This document shows positions 39,250-51,300 of a stretch of DNA of 64,000 nucleotides, one piece after another. Numbering within the stretch: the stretch's first letter is position 1; the number at the start of each line of letters is the position of its first letter. Made by a program: the position numbers and the translations under genes. A model generated the notes under the pieces. It had not been told where the DNA came from and did no database searches. It worked only from the letters and a program-made list of their open reading frames with translations. This stretch comes from Hybos culiciformis (taxonomy: Eukaryota > Arthropoda > Insecta > Diptera > Hybotidae), in assembly GCA_964007475.1 (NCBI GenBank), contig OZ023275.1, positions 26,621,052 through 26,685,051 of the forward strand, read 5' to 3'.

Positions 39250-40067
39250 TTATACATTTGGATATAAATGTGGGCATTTAAATTTGATTTTGATCAGTGA
39301 TGTTTGTTTCCTGATCTCAGAGAAAAAAATTTTTTGTGTGTAAACTATTCTTAGGGATATGCAATTTCAAATCAATCGTAATATTAAATAATTTTGTCTA
39401 AGTGAAAATATTTGATGTGTCATTAAAAATTTTTATAATGGATAGATAATGAGTAATTTCTTTTTGTATTTAAGAAGAAATTTTTTTTTGTTAAAAGAAT
39501 TTGATAGACAAGTGTTTTTTTTTTTTTTTTTTTTGTCTATTGAAAAAAAATTTAATAGGATGTTCGTAATATAATTTTATATTTGTGTTAATTCTAAAAT
39601 TTTTTAGGGTGTTCTTAAGTAACATTCTTATAATTTTTTGAAAATTTTTTGATTTAAAAATTTATTTATATATTTCATGTAAAATTTATATAACCTAATT
39701 ATTTTGTAAAAATTTGTTATTTTTATAATAATATAGTAAAAAAAAATATACATTTTTTTTTTGTAAAATTTAATATTTATATATATATAATTATCTCTTG
39801 TGAATTTCATTTATATAATTTTTTTTGTAAAATTTCATATTTATATATAATTATTTTTCTTGTGAATTTCTTTTATTTTTAATATACATTTCTTTTTTTT
39901 TTTATAATTTCATAGAAAAAAAAATATTTATTTTTGACAATATATCGTATTTTAAAAAATTTTTAATTTTTATTTTTTGTGTTCTCTATGCGGTTAAAAT
40001 TTTTGTTGAACATTTTGTTCCATCTTTTAAAATTTATGGTTATTTTGGTTCTGTATTATATAATTTG

Positions 40068-40085
40068 CGGTTTGCAGGATCGCCA
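40068..40085 (-). promoter_or_regulatory. Primer-binding site (PBS)
   Basis: On the minus strand TGGCGATCCTGCAAACC directly follows the ...TTACA end of the 5' LTR (40086-40794). TGG pairs with the CCA tail of a tRNA primer. TGGCGA-starting sites resemble those of elements primed by an arginine tRNA, but the primer identity is not established here. Confidence 0.8.
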
Positions 40086-40794
40086 TGTAAAGGAAAAAAT
40101 TTGTTTTTTATTTAACGGAAAGTTTCTATTGACTTTCTTCTTTATGGTTATTTATCTTATGATGGATCATGGGTTGGACATCTATGTTGTCCAAGACATC
40201 TAAGGCCTATTGAATTCCCTAATCCATAATGACCACTAGCATGTCATTATGGAGATCCTATTGTCTAGGCTGTATTCAGCCGTATGTCCTATTAGAGCGG
40301 GACGCGCTTTCGTTTTGGCTTAAGAGCCGGATATTCCATTTTTAGCTTGGAACAGCTTGGTATATTTGATAGGCTTACCAAGCCTTGTTATCCGTATTAT
40401 ATTGCTCGGAAAGCTATCTTACCTGTATTGTATAGCTCAGGGAAGCCGTTTAATAAAAGTGAGATATCTATTTGAGATCAAATTTCAATCTGGATTTTAT
40501 TCTAAAAACTTATCATATTTATACAAAATCTTATATACTAAAAATTCTTAAATTCTATATACAATTTATCTACATAATAATAAATTTTTATATACAATAT
40601 TATTTACTAATATCAGATTCATACCAAATTATTATTTTTATTATTTTGACTTATTAATTAGTGATTGGTCACCCAATCAAATTTATTATAATTTACCGTA
40701 ATCTTAATTCTATATTATTTTAGGGTTCAACAAGATTTTAATAATTTTATCAATTTAGTTTTATTTTAATTTTGGTAATGATAATATCATTACA
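40086..40794 (-). repeat. 5' LTR of the minus-strand retrotransposon
   Basis: Same length and apparently the same sequence as 37770-38478. As the 5' LTR in the element's sense it should hold the promoter; I could not assign a TATA box or start site. Confidence 0.93.
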
Positions 40795-40798
40795 ATAT

Positions 40799-43700
40799 AC
40801 AGTATCTGCATAACATTTTTTTCAATAATGATATTTAAAAGAAAATTTCAAACAAATAAAAATGAGTATAATGAAGAAAAATATTAAAATTTTATGGTTG
40901 AATAACAACATTATTTTTCATAATTTATAATATATATTATATTTCTAAATAAGAAAAATTTGTATGTAAGTACTATTGGAATATTGCAGTTTTAGTAAAA
41001 AAAAAAAAATTGCTTATACATATTTATTCAAGAGAAAAATATTAATAATTTATTTTAATAAAAATGTTCTATTCAAAGGAGCGAAAATTTTGATTTTATA
41101 AATAATTAAAATCTATTCATCATTTCAAATTAAATACAATTCCAAAGATCCGGATAGTTTCAAGGTTATTTTAGTTTTAATTTATTTAAAATTTTTTTTC
41201 TCATAAAAATTTTACATTGCGAATTGGATTTATAATATACCTACCTAGATTTTCAATATTTTTTACTATATTTTAAGATGTATTTATATTTAACCATATT
41301 ACGTTAAATTTTTAAATTACACAAATGATTTTTTCTTAAAATAAAATTATAATTTTGTTTATTATTGTTTATTATTTGCAATTACAATATGTATATAACA
41401 TGTAAAATAATACGTTAATAAAATCGTGGAGCAAAAAGATCACAGAAGTAAAAAAAAAAATAAAAAATTATATTTAAATCAGTTATCGTCGAGCTAAAAT
41501 TATTCTTTCGTATCGACAAAAAGTAAGTTTCGAAAAAATTGACTTTAAAGTTTTGATAATACATTTACGACATTATATTATTGAAATGGTTTTCAAATTC
41601 AAAAAATTTGTTTTCATCGAAATGGAAAAATCATAATTTTATAATTTATATCAAAATATCAAAAATATGCTTGAGAGATTTTTAATTTAAACTATAATCG
41701 TGCGAATAGGTATAGAATTCTATTTTATTTGGACACTTTTATTTTCATATTCTCAAATGAATGAATCATATACTTATTGTATTAAAAGAAGTGAATTTTT
41801 GTTATTTTTTACCGATAAACATATAGGTTCTTTGAAATGCGATTATTTTTTCCTGCGAACTCGTTTTTCTTAAAGAAAAAACATTTAAAAAGACATTTGA
41901 AATCCGAGGCACACGTAAAACATTTAATGGTAAATTTTATTATAATTTTTTCTCTTTCATTTTAACAACATAAAAATTAAGCATAAGAAACCTTTATGGC
42001 TTGCTCTATAAAATAATAATAAATTTATTTTAACATTTTTAACAGTAATTGTAACATTTTTAAAAGTATGTACTTAAAATTTGTTCTGAAAGTGAAACAA
42101 ACGTAAGAATTTCAATGATGTGTAAATTTAGGTTCTGTAATTATGCCTATTCTAATAAATATTTATTCGTATAATAATTACATCATCAAAAAAAAAATGT
42201 TTTATCTTGCCTATAACGTGATGTATATATACTTGTTATGATATGTATCACAATATATAAATATATACATAATATATATGTATTATATGAACAATAAGCG
42301 TATATGTCGAACATGTGAGCTAATTAAATGTGTTTTTACAAAAATATTAATGTATTTTTATTTGGAAACATAGTCACATTAAACATGTTATATATTAATT
42401 AATAATTAATATTATTATACAAAAAATCTATATTGACTAAATTGGAAGTTTTTATATGCTGAAGGAAGAACCAATTTAATATTTTCATACGTGATTGTTA
42501 TACATACAGTAGAAGTACAAATTCGTTCAAATGCGTCTACGCTGAAAATCAAGGTTGGAAAAATCCGATTCTACACTAAAAAAACAGAAAGCTACGGCAG
42601 CTATAATTTCTTTATAACCCGAATTAGTGGATGACATTGGCAGGATCAACTATTTATTATAGCAAAGAAAAATAAATTTTTTAATATATCTGTTCCTACG
42701 ATTATAGCAATGTTTTTAATTTAATTTAATTTATTTATTATCATATAATTTACATGTTTCCTTAATCTTAGGCAAATATTACTTAAAATATTACAGAGTT
42801 TAGCTTATATGCTTATCTACTGAGTTATTCTTAGAAAGAGAAAAAAAAATATAATAGATAGAGAATATTACATATGTAAAAGGAAAAGTTGAAAAACCTT
42901 CTATTGATTTTTGTTTTTGTCATAAAAATTTCAGAAACTCATATTGTATAAAAAAATATTTTTTATTATTTATTTTTTGCTATAAAAAACAATAAAAATT
43001 ATAATTTTAGTTGCAGCAACTTTTGCTATAATTCATCTTTCTGCTATATTTAATAGCTGATTTTCCACCGTATTTTTTTTCCAGTCTAGGTATTCAATTT
43101 CTGTGTACAAAATAAAACGAAAAACCATCTTTTCAGCTTAAAAATGTTTATTTCTCAAAATCATAGTAATTATAAGTTTTCAATTATATATTTTTTTAAA
43201 TCTGTTCAAACAATACATATTTAGTATTTTTAATTCCTATTTTTATTAAAATACGTATATATAATTTTTAGTTAATTTATGTTTTCACAAAAATATATTT
43301 TTTTTAATTGAAACTCAAAGAATTTAATTAACGAAATAGAATAAAAATTATAAACTTTTATCTAAAGTACGTAATTATGTGTGCATATCAAATAAATCAA
43401 TTTTATGAAATATCATTTTCATAGAAACCTTTTTTTTTTTTCATAGAATTATTCATTTGAAGTTCCTGCGTATGTTAAAGTTATAGAACATAATTTTATG
43501 TATTATACATTTACGTATTATTCACGCACTTGTTGCGCTCACAAAACAAGGTCGAGATACCACTTTATGATCAATAGATATATTTAATTAAATTAAAAAA
43601 AAAAATATATTTACTACACGAAATGATTAACAATTCCAGAAATACCATATAATTGTCATTAATATTCTTTGCATATATATCACTTTTTTGATTGAAAAAA

Positions 43701-45682
43701 TATAGCAGTTTTTAACATCAAAAAGATTTAAAATTTACTCGTTGATATTTCATGAATTATTTTGTTAACGATTAATATTAACATGCTCTGCATATTTTCA
43801 TTTTATAAAAAACTATTTTCACGTATATTCACGAAAAGTGAATTGTTTGCATACATAATCGAAAGTTAATTGAACATTCTTCAATGTAGCAGATCTGTAC
43901 TATTTGCTTACACGTGAATAGTGGCTGTGAATCACTAGGATTGAATGAAAAAATGAACCTTGTCAAACGACGACGCCAAAAGTTAATTAACGTGTAAATG
44001 ACGCTTTACCTTGATTGATTTACTTTATTTTCTTCGCCTTATAATTCCTATTCATCATTCCTTTATCTAAGTTCAGATTCTTTGACAGTTGTAAAATATA
44101 TAATTAGGAATATTCAAAAGTATAGGTATTTTCAATTTTTAAGGACATAAATTAGTTCAGGCGAAAATTTTCATATTATAATTTTTACTTTTTAATTTGT
44201 TTTAATTTCAACTTGAAAGAAGCGCAACAGTGAATTAAAACAACCATTAATTCTTTAATTTCAAAAATAAATATAATCTTATTTTATTCTTTCTTAAAAT
44301 AATTAAATGCGATTATTTAATGTTTCATGTTTTAATCTATACTGTTTGTCTTTTAAATGTTTTGGAATTAAATTTGTATGTATTTAAAGAGTTATTTATT
44401 TTTGAAAATTATACAGACTTTACATAAAATTATTTTTTGTAATTAATTTTAAGATTTTTTTTTAATCTTACATATGTTTACATGATATGGGGTTTATTAA
44501 TTTATTAAATTTTAAATAACATTTCATAAAATGTGAAAACTTGGAGAGATTTCTATTTCGGATGGGTTTCTTAAAATTTTTACTTCACAGAGAATAATAA
44601 TTCGTCAACCAAACACAATAATTATAATTCAATTTTTGGTTCAAAATAATAAAATTATAATATTTATAATAACTATAATGAGGCGTTAATAGTATCGGAA
44701 CCAAACTTTATTCGCAACCAAACTTTGCTCTTTATGGACTTAGAGGTGATATTAAAAATAAAGTGTACCTACTCTGATGCACCTAAACCAAACAATAAAA
44801 GGTATAAAAGGTATAAATAAACCACAATAAAAGATATAAATAAACCACGGCTAAACAAACTTCTTTTGAAACTATTAAAGTTGAAAATTCCCAAAACAAA
44901 CATTGTGCTTCATTACATGAATGAAATTTTAACATCTTGAAATCATTTTTATAAGAAAAATGTATGTCAGACACATACTGCAATCAATTAACTTTACTTA
45001 CCTCAATGAATATTTCTCTTTCTGCGAAGTAATGATAATCTAAATTAATAAAACTTAATGAAAAAAGAAAAACCTTTTATTGTTCTTATATAATATATTT
45101 TATTTTTATTTATATTTAATGATTTTATATTATTTACAAATTTAATATAATAATATATTCTAACAGCTCCTACAAAGTTTCAAAAATATTAAAAAAAGAA
45201 AAATTTATTTCGTTTTATTATAATTTCAAGCCTTTACTTTTATTGTAAGAGTCTTCTTTCATTTTATAAATTTTAAATAAAATTTAATAAAAAAATGTAT
45301 TTAAAAATGGGAAAAATTTAGGGCTCATTTCTTTTCCCATATTCAAATTTATTTATTTATTTAGAACTTTGTTTTTTTTTTTTTTTGAAATCTTTATGAA
45401 ACACTATCTAAAAAATTATAAATCAACTTATATTTAGTCAAAAAAAAAATAAATAAGATTGTTGGTTATATTTCAAAAAATTGTTATTCTTTCTTATTTT
45501 TTTTTATCACTGAAGTGTCAGATTTATAGGATACCATTTTTTTCCGGCTATACATACCTATAAAGTTATATACACATTAAAAATGAAATAAAATTTTGAA
45601 TCTTTAATATAATAAACATTTGATTGGCGTTTTTAACTTAAAGGGAAAATTATTTTACATTAAAATCTTTTACAAGAATACA
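40799..45682. other. Intergenic, nothing coding recognised
   Basis: A+T-rich DNA between the LTR element and the next MITE. A GC-richer patch at 43880-44000 has an ACTATT...AATAGT hairpin around a CACGTG core but no gene. No exon or RNA gene supported. Confidence 0.55.
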
Positions 45683-45684
45683 TA

Positions 45685-46092
45685 TCGTCCGCTCAGATCA
45701 GAACTATTCTAAGTCCAAAATTTAAAATTTTACAGGAGAGCTATTTTAAGATTAAAAACTCTTTCTTTGTTTAAGAAAGTGATGTATGCCAAAAAGTTTA
45801 TTCTACAATTATATCATTTTTCAATCATTTTGAGAGGGGCAATGGGTGAAATACCCTGTTTCAGAACTAATTAAATTTCAAATAAGTGGACATACAATGA
45901 TTTTTCCGGTAAAAAAAAAAATATGTTGGGCATAGGATTATTTTGTACTTACCTATGTTTTGAACACGAAAAATAATTTAAACAAAAACGTGTTTTTGCA
46001 CACACATCAGAAATCGTACTGACTAGCTAATAAGTAAATAAAACCGTTTTTGAAAAAAATGGACTTAGAATAGTTCTGATCTGAGGGGACGA
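45685..46092. mobile_element. MITE, TA-inserting, family B
   Basis: Left end TCGTCCGCTCAGATCAGAAC, right end reversed TCGTCCCCTCAGATCAGAAC, both continuing TATTCTAAGTCCA: a ~33-bp inverted terminal repeat with a single mismatch. Flanked by TA (45683-45684 and 46093-46094). Length 408 bp, no transposase. Its TCG start and TA target recall family A, but the rest of the repeat differs. Confidence 0.88.
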
Positions 46093-46094
46093 TA

Positions 46095-48302
46095 TTGAAA
46101 ACTTTTTTATTCGAAATTTTTAATTCTGTCAAAATCTTTGAACTTTTGGCATGAAAAATGATTAATTATTAACACAAGGGAGTAAGAAAAGGTAATCAAT
46201 GTATTGTAGTTTTAAGGATATAAAATTTAATGACAAATAATATAATTAAAAAAATAAATCGATAAAGCTAAAATAAAAAGTTTTAAATAAATAGAAATAT
46301 AAAAGGTTTTTTTTCTATATATAAATTAAACATTTTGAATGAATTTACATTATGTTCCAGTACATATAACAAAAAATTTTATAAACATATTCTCAAAGCT
46401 TAACATTTTCCATAAAATTCCTTTTTTTATATATAAAAACATTAAATAAATGCATTTACACATAATAAGTATTATAAAAATATATATTTATACATATATA
46501 TATTAAATACAATTTTGTAATTTTTTATTTTTACATTATAAATTATTATTTTTATTGTATGTAATATTTACATTTAATTTTTTTTATTATTATTGATAAA
46601 TTATTTGTTTAAATTTATGAATAAAAAATTTTTAACATTTATAATTTAATTAATTAGCAATTTTAAAGCATAACATATAGGATTATTCAATAAAGTTAAA
46701 TTTTATCTTATTGAAGTATTATATAATTACAATTATTATTATGTAAACGTTTTTTTAATTTATGTCAAAACTGATTTCAGAAATTATACATTATGTATTT
46801 ACGTATAGTTTTATATGTGGTATTTTATTGATGTAAATTCATTGCATAATTTTTGATTTAATAATAATTATAGGAAATTAATTATTAGTTTGCTTATGAA
46901 AAAAAAGGTCGACATATTCGTCGAATGATAATTTATTAGAAAATGTAGAAAAAATATTTATGTTAATTCAAGAATGTCAAAAAATTTGTGAATGTCAATG
47001 AAGAATGGTTTTCAAACAATAATTTCTCACATTCTTTGGGATACTTAAGAAACTTAGAATTTTTGGGGTTTAATTATCTAATTTTAGACACCTTTAACCA
47101 AAATAAAGATAAAAATAAATCTTAAATTGGGTTTCTGCTTCAAGCATTTAGGAATTTAATTTTGATTTGAATATCAAATTTTGACAATTACGATTAATAT
47201 CAGTTTGACTTTTAAATTATAGAATACTTACATGTATATAATATACTTAAATTTACTTTTTTAAATTTTTTAAAATAATTTTAAAAGAAATTACCACACT
47301 TAATGGTAACGTGTGGTACTAAAGTTATTATAACAAATCTTAAGGTAAATTTTAATGAAATAAATTAAATATAATGATTTCGGGTCTACTTTTGGTTTTA
47401 AGAAATGTTCATGAAAAAAAATTTTTTTTTACATAAATAATTAGATTTATTATGGTGGCAGAAATTGTAGAAAGCTAATTTGTTCAATACAAAACAAAAA
47501 GGAAAATACAATGTGTAGGGTAAGTTAAATAACCTTAAATAAAATTCATATCCTTCAAAGTTTAAATGAATTATCTTATTTATAATTCAGAGTAAAGCCA
47601 GTCATTTATTAATGATTTGTCAAATTATTTGACAATCAAATTAAATAGTTTTCTTAAAATTATAACATAAAATAAATTATTTTTTAATTCATTATATTTA
47701 AAACTTTTAAAAATTAACTTAAAAAATTTTTTTTTTCTTAAATTGCATATGTAATAATTAAATTATTGTTATAATTACTCTTAAAGGGATACTAACTTTT
47801 TTGATTTTTGGTTCTTAAATTAACAATAATTATGAAAACAAAATTTTAAACGATTTTATCTTTTATTTACCCTGTCTGTATATTAAAAATAAAAAGATAA
47901 TAATTTATTCATAATAACTATTTTTTCTGCCACAAGAAACTTTTGCAAGGGTTTTTAAAAAGCAATCACTCTTTTATTTATTATTGTTATATATCTTCTA
48001 TGTATTTTTTTTATTTTACTTTATTTTATTTATGTTAATGTTGATACTTGATTTCAATTTTCTATATGTACTTGGTTTTGAGGAGGGGTAAAATGGAGAT
48101 TTGTTTATATAATATTTAACATAAAAACCCTGTTATACTTAATTTCTATATTGATATAATTTAAATTTTTATGATTTCAAAAAAAATGTGTTAAATGTTA
48201 TTAAAATAATTTACTAAAAAAAAACTATTACACAAATAAGTTTAATGACTAAAGCTCTAAACTATCAAAGTTACATAAAAAAAAATTATTTTTCATTTAA
48301 AC
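46095..48302 (-). other. Region downstream of SPR (possible 3' UTR and beyond)
   Basis: No coding sequence. Contains the source copy (46628-46801) of a segment repeated in the SPR intron. A perfect 8-bp hairpin TACCACAC / GTGTGGTA with an 11-base loop lies at 47292-47318. The extent of the SPR 3' UTR cannot be set from sequence alone. Confidence 0.45.
46628..46801. repeat. Segment duplicated at 50299-50474 (same orientation)
   Basis: About 174 bp matching 50299-50474 nearly base for base apart from a short divergent patch after TTTTAAAGC and one further substitution. Because the second copy lies inside a TSD-flanked insertion, this one is probably the source, or both derive from an unrecognised repeat. 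Confidence 0.85.
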
Positions 48303-51300
48303 CTACAAAACCGTTTCATTTGTACATGTTCTAGGTCCATTGACAATTGAATATTTTGATGAGCCATCCGCTGATTTTATACCATTTTTAATAAAAATTT
48401 CTTTAAAAGTTTCCCTAAATTGTCGTGACATTCCACAATAAATGGCAAAATTAATTGGATAACTAACAATTAAAAAGAAGTTTGTAAATAAAATACATAA
48501 GTTAGCAACTTTATAATCTAGAAATTCAAAGACAGCCGAACTGATAATATGTAGCATTGTGATAATAGCTATTGGAATTTCAACTGTTAAGAAAACTGTC
48601 ACAACCACAATTAACATTAATGTTGTACAATTTGCATCACGCAATTTTTTACATTCTTTTTTACGATTTTCACGTAATAATTTTTCACGCCTTTCTTGTG
48701 CTCGCTTCATTGCTCGATACAAAAATACATTCAAAACTACTAATATCAAGCATGGCAATAAATGGACAAAAAATACACGAAATGAATAATACCATATGAA
48801 ATAGATATTTATTCCAATGTAATCATGTACCCAGTCTGCAGTGTCTAAATAAAGAAAATATGTATTTTATTTTTATGTTTTAGAATTTTTAATTATAACA
48901 TAAATTAAAGTACATACCTTGGTTACAAACTTCAGTTTCATTGCCATTCCAATAAATGGGAATTGCTGTGAATGTTCGATCAAAAAATCTTGTACTTTGA
49001 TGCAAAATGGCTGCAATAAATATATACAAAGTGCAACGCTTAACTCTCGGCATTGTACACCATGTTCGAGCCATTGGAGCATGACACACATAAATATATC
49101 TATAAAAAAATACATATCATATATATAAACTTTTTTTTTTAAGAAATACTTATGAATAAAATTATTTAAAAATATGTAATATAAACAATTCTAATTATCA
49201 ATGATACAAATATTAAAATATTTTTAAATATATTCGACATCTTTTAATTTTTATAAATAGTTTTTGATTTCTAATTCAACAAAATTTATAATTCAATAAA
49301 TCTGAGATTGAAACTTTTAGGGTGAAATTAATTTAAAATTTTTATTTATTTTTTTATTTATTTATTTATTTAAAAATTCAATACATAATTAGGCCGGGGC
49401 CCATAATTACAGAATGTAAAAAAGTTTAAGACAATTATAATTATATTTACAATATACATAAAAATAAAGTTTCAAAAAGCAACTAATTACTAAAAAAATA
49501 AGAAATTTCTTTACTAAACCAGAAAAATAAGAACCTAAAAGGCAACCCATTTTCGAAATCATTATCATTACCACTTCCCGCATCGCCAACCAACACAAAA
49601 CACCACAAAGCACCTCCCCACCAGCACCTCAACCCCACAGCAAACCCGAAAACTAAAAATAGTGTAATATAAAATTTGAAAAGTGAAAGTGCACAACCAT
49701 TTTAGCCACCCAGAAGACCAAACAGCAATGCTCTAAAAGCTTGAAAACTAATGTTGAAGCGACGATTTGCAATGGGAATGACGTCACTCCAGAGTTTGGA
49801 GACTCTGACTGTAAATGATTTACCAAAGATCGCTGTTCTAACTCTAGGACATCCAATGTATCTTGATCTGGTAGAATTAGGAAAGGTAAACCAATTTAGG
49901 AGATAATTGGGACACTGATTTTTAACAATTTTATAAAGAAATAAAAGCAATCTGATGGAGATATATGATTTAAAGGATGTTCCAAGAAATAACATAAATA
50001 GAAACAGAGTCCCTAACCTTAAGGTTGAGAATAAACCTAATGCACCAGTTGAGCACTTTTTGGAGACGAAATAAAGATTGTGCGGTACATCCCGAGTATA
50101 TCTCAATGCCTTAATTGAAAAGAGACATAATTAAGGCGTTGACTAATCTAGTTTTGACATTCTGAACCAAGAATACATTAGCACAACAAAAAATGCCACT
50201 CACCTTACTAATTACACCATTTATGTGACAATCCCAATTTAATTTATTATCAATCATAAAACTAAATTTTTGGCCTTGCTAACATATGGGATAGCAACAT
50301 TTTTAACATTTATAATTTAATTAATTAGCAATTTTAAAGCTTATGTTTTATAGGATTATTCAATAAAGTTAAATTATATCTTATTGAAGTATTATATAAT
50401 TACAATTATTATTATGTAAACGTTTTTTTAATTTATGTCAAAACTGATTTCAGAAATTATACATTATGTATTTAATTTTAGGGTGAAATTGATTTTAATA
50501 TATTAACTAAAAATGCAAGAATATTTAAAATACATAAAAGTATCTTCTAATAAATATTTAATATAATAAACATTTATATTTATATATATACATCAAACTG
50601 TCTTCAATTTTTTCATTAAGACTAATATCATTTTTATTAAAAAAAAAAAAGGTAAGCCCAAAATATCTCAAGTGTAATTTTAATTTAACAGAATTTTTTT
50701 TATCTAAATTATTTCAGTGTTGATTAGATTTTAATTTTCAATATTATTAAGGTTACAGTGTAGTCCCAAAAAAATGATTTATTATATTTAAGAAATCATA
50801 GATTTTCGGCTGATAGACGTAGTTAAGAAGATTTGGGTATTATCCTTTTGTTTTTTTTTTCTCAGAAACAAAAAAAAAATTGGAATTCTTTTTTCCAACT
50901 TAGATTTAATGTTTTCTTTCAAAAAATAAAAAAAAATATATTTTTTGTTTATTGTTTTTTGATATTATTACAATATTCATTAAAATTTTTTTTTCTTTCT
51001 TAAAGAGAAAATAATAAAAAAAAAAATATACGTGATCCTTTTGCGGATTACTCTTTAAAAATGGAAAACAAGAAAAGCTGAAANNNNNNNNNNNNNNNNN
51101 NNNNNNNNNNNNNNNNNNNNNNNNNNNNNNNNNNNNNNNNNNNNNNNNNNNNNNNNNNNNNNNNNNNNNNNNNNNNNNNNNNNNNNNNNNNNNNNNNNNN
51201 NNNNNNNNNNNNNNNNNNNNNNNNNNNNNNNNNNNNNNNNNNNNNNNNNNNNNNNNNNNNNNNNNNNNNNNNNNNNNNNNNNNTATCCATTGGCCATTTG

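Larger units (their letters stand above)
37770..40794 (-). mobile_element. Complete non-autonomous LTR retrotransposon, minus strand, near-identical 709-bp LTRs
   Basis: Two 709-bp direct repeats at 37770-38478 and 40086-40794 start TGTAA and end TTACA (plus strand). The flanks show a 4-bp duplication ATAT (37766-37769 and 40795-40798). The constant 2316-base offset and identical translations across the repeats indicate no indels, hence a recent insertion. Orientation is set by a primer-binding site directly inside the right LTR and a polypurine tract directly inside the left LTR, both on the minus strand. The 1607-bp interior lacks gag, RT, RNase H and integrase, keeping only a protease-like relic and a 56-bp tandem repeat. 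It must depend on another element's proteins. A 4-bp duplication fits Gypsy-like integration best; superfamily is otherwise undecided. Confidence 0.93.

Noticed and set aside
48559..49128. Several open frames on both strands overlapping SPR exons 5 and 6
   Set aside because: Shadow frames of the receptor; only the minus frame joined by GT-AG splicing gives the SPR protein.
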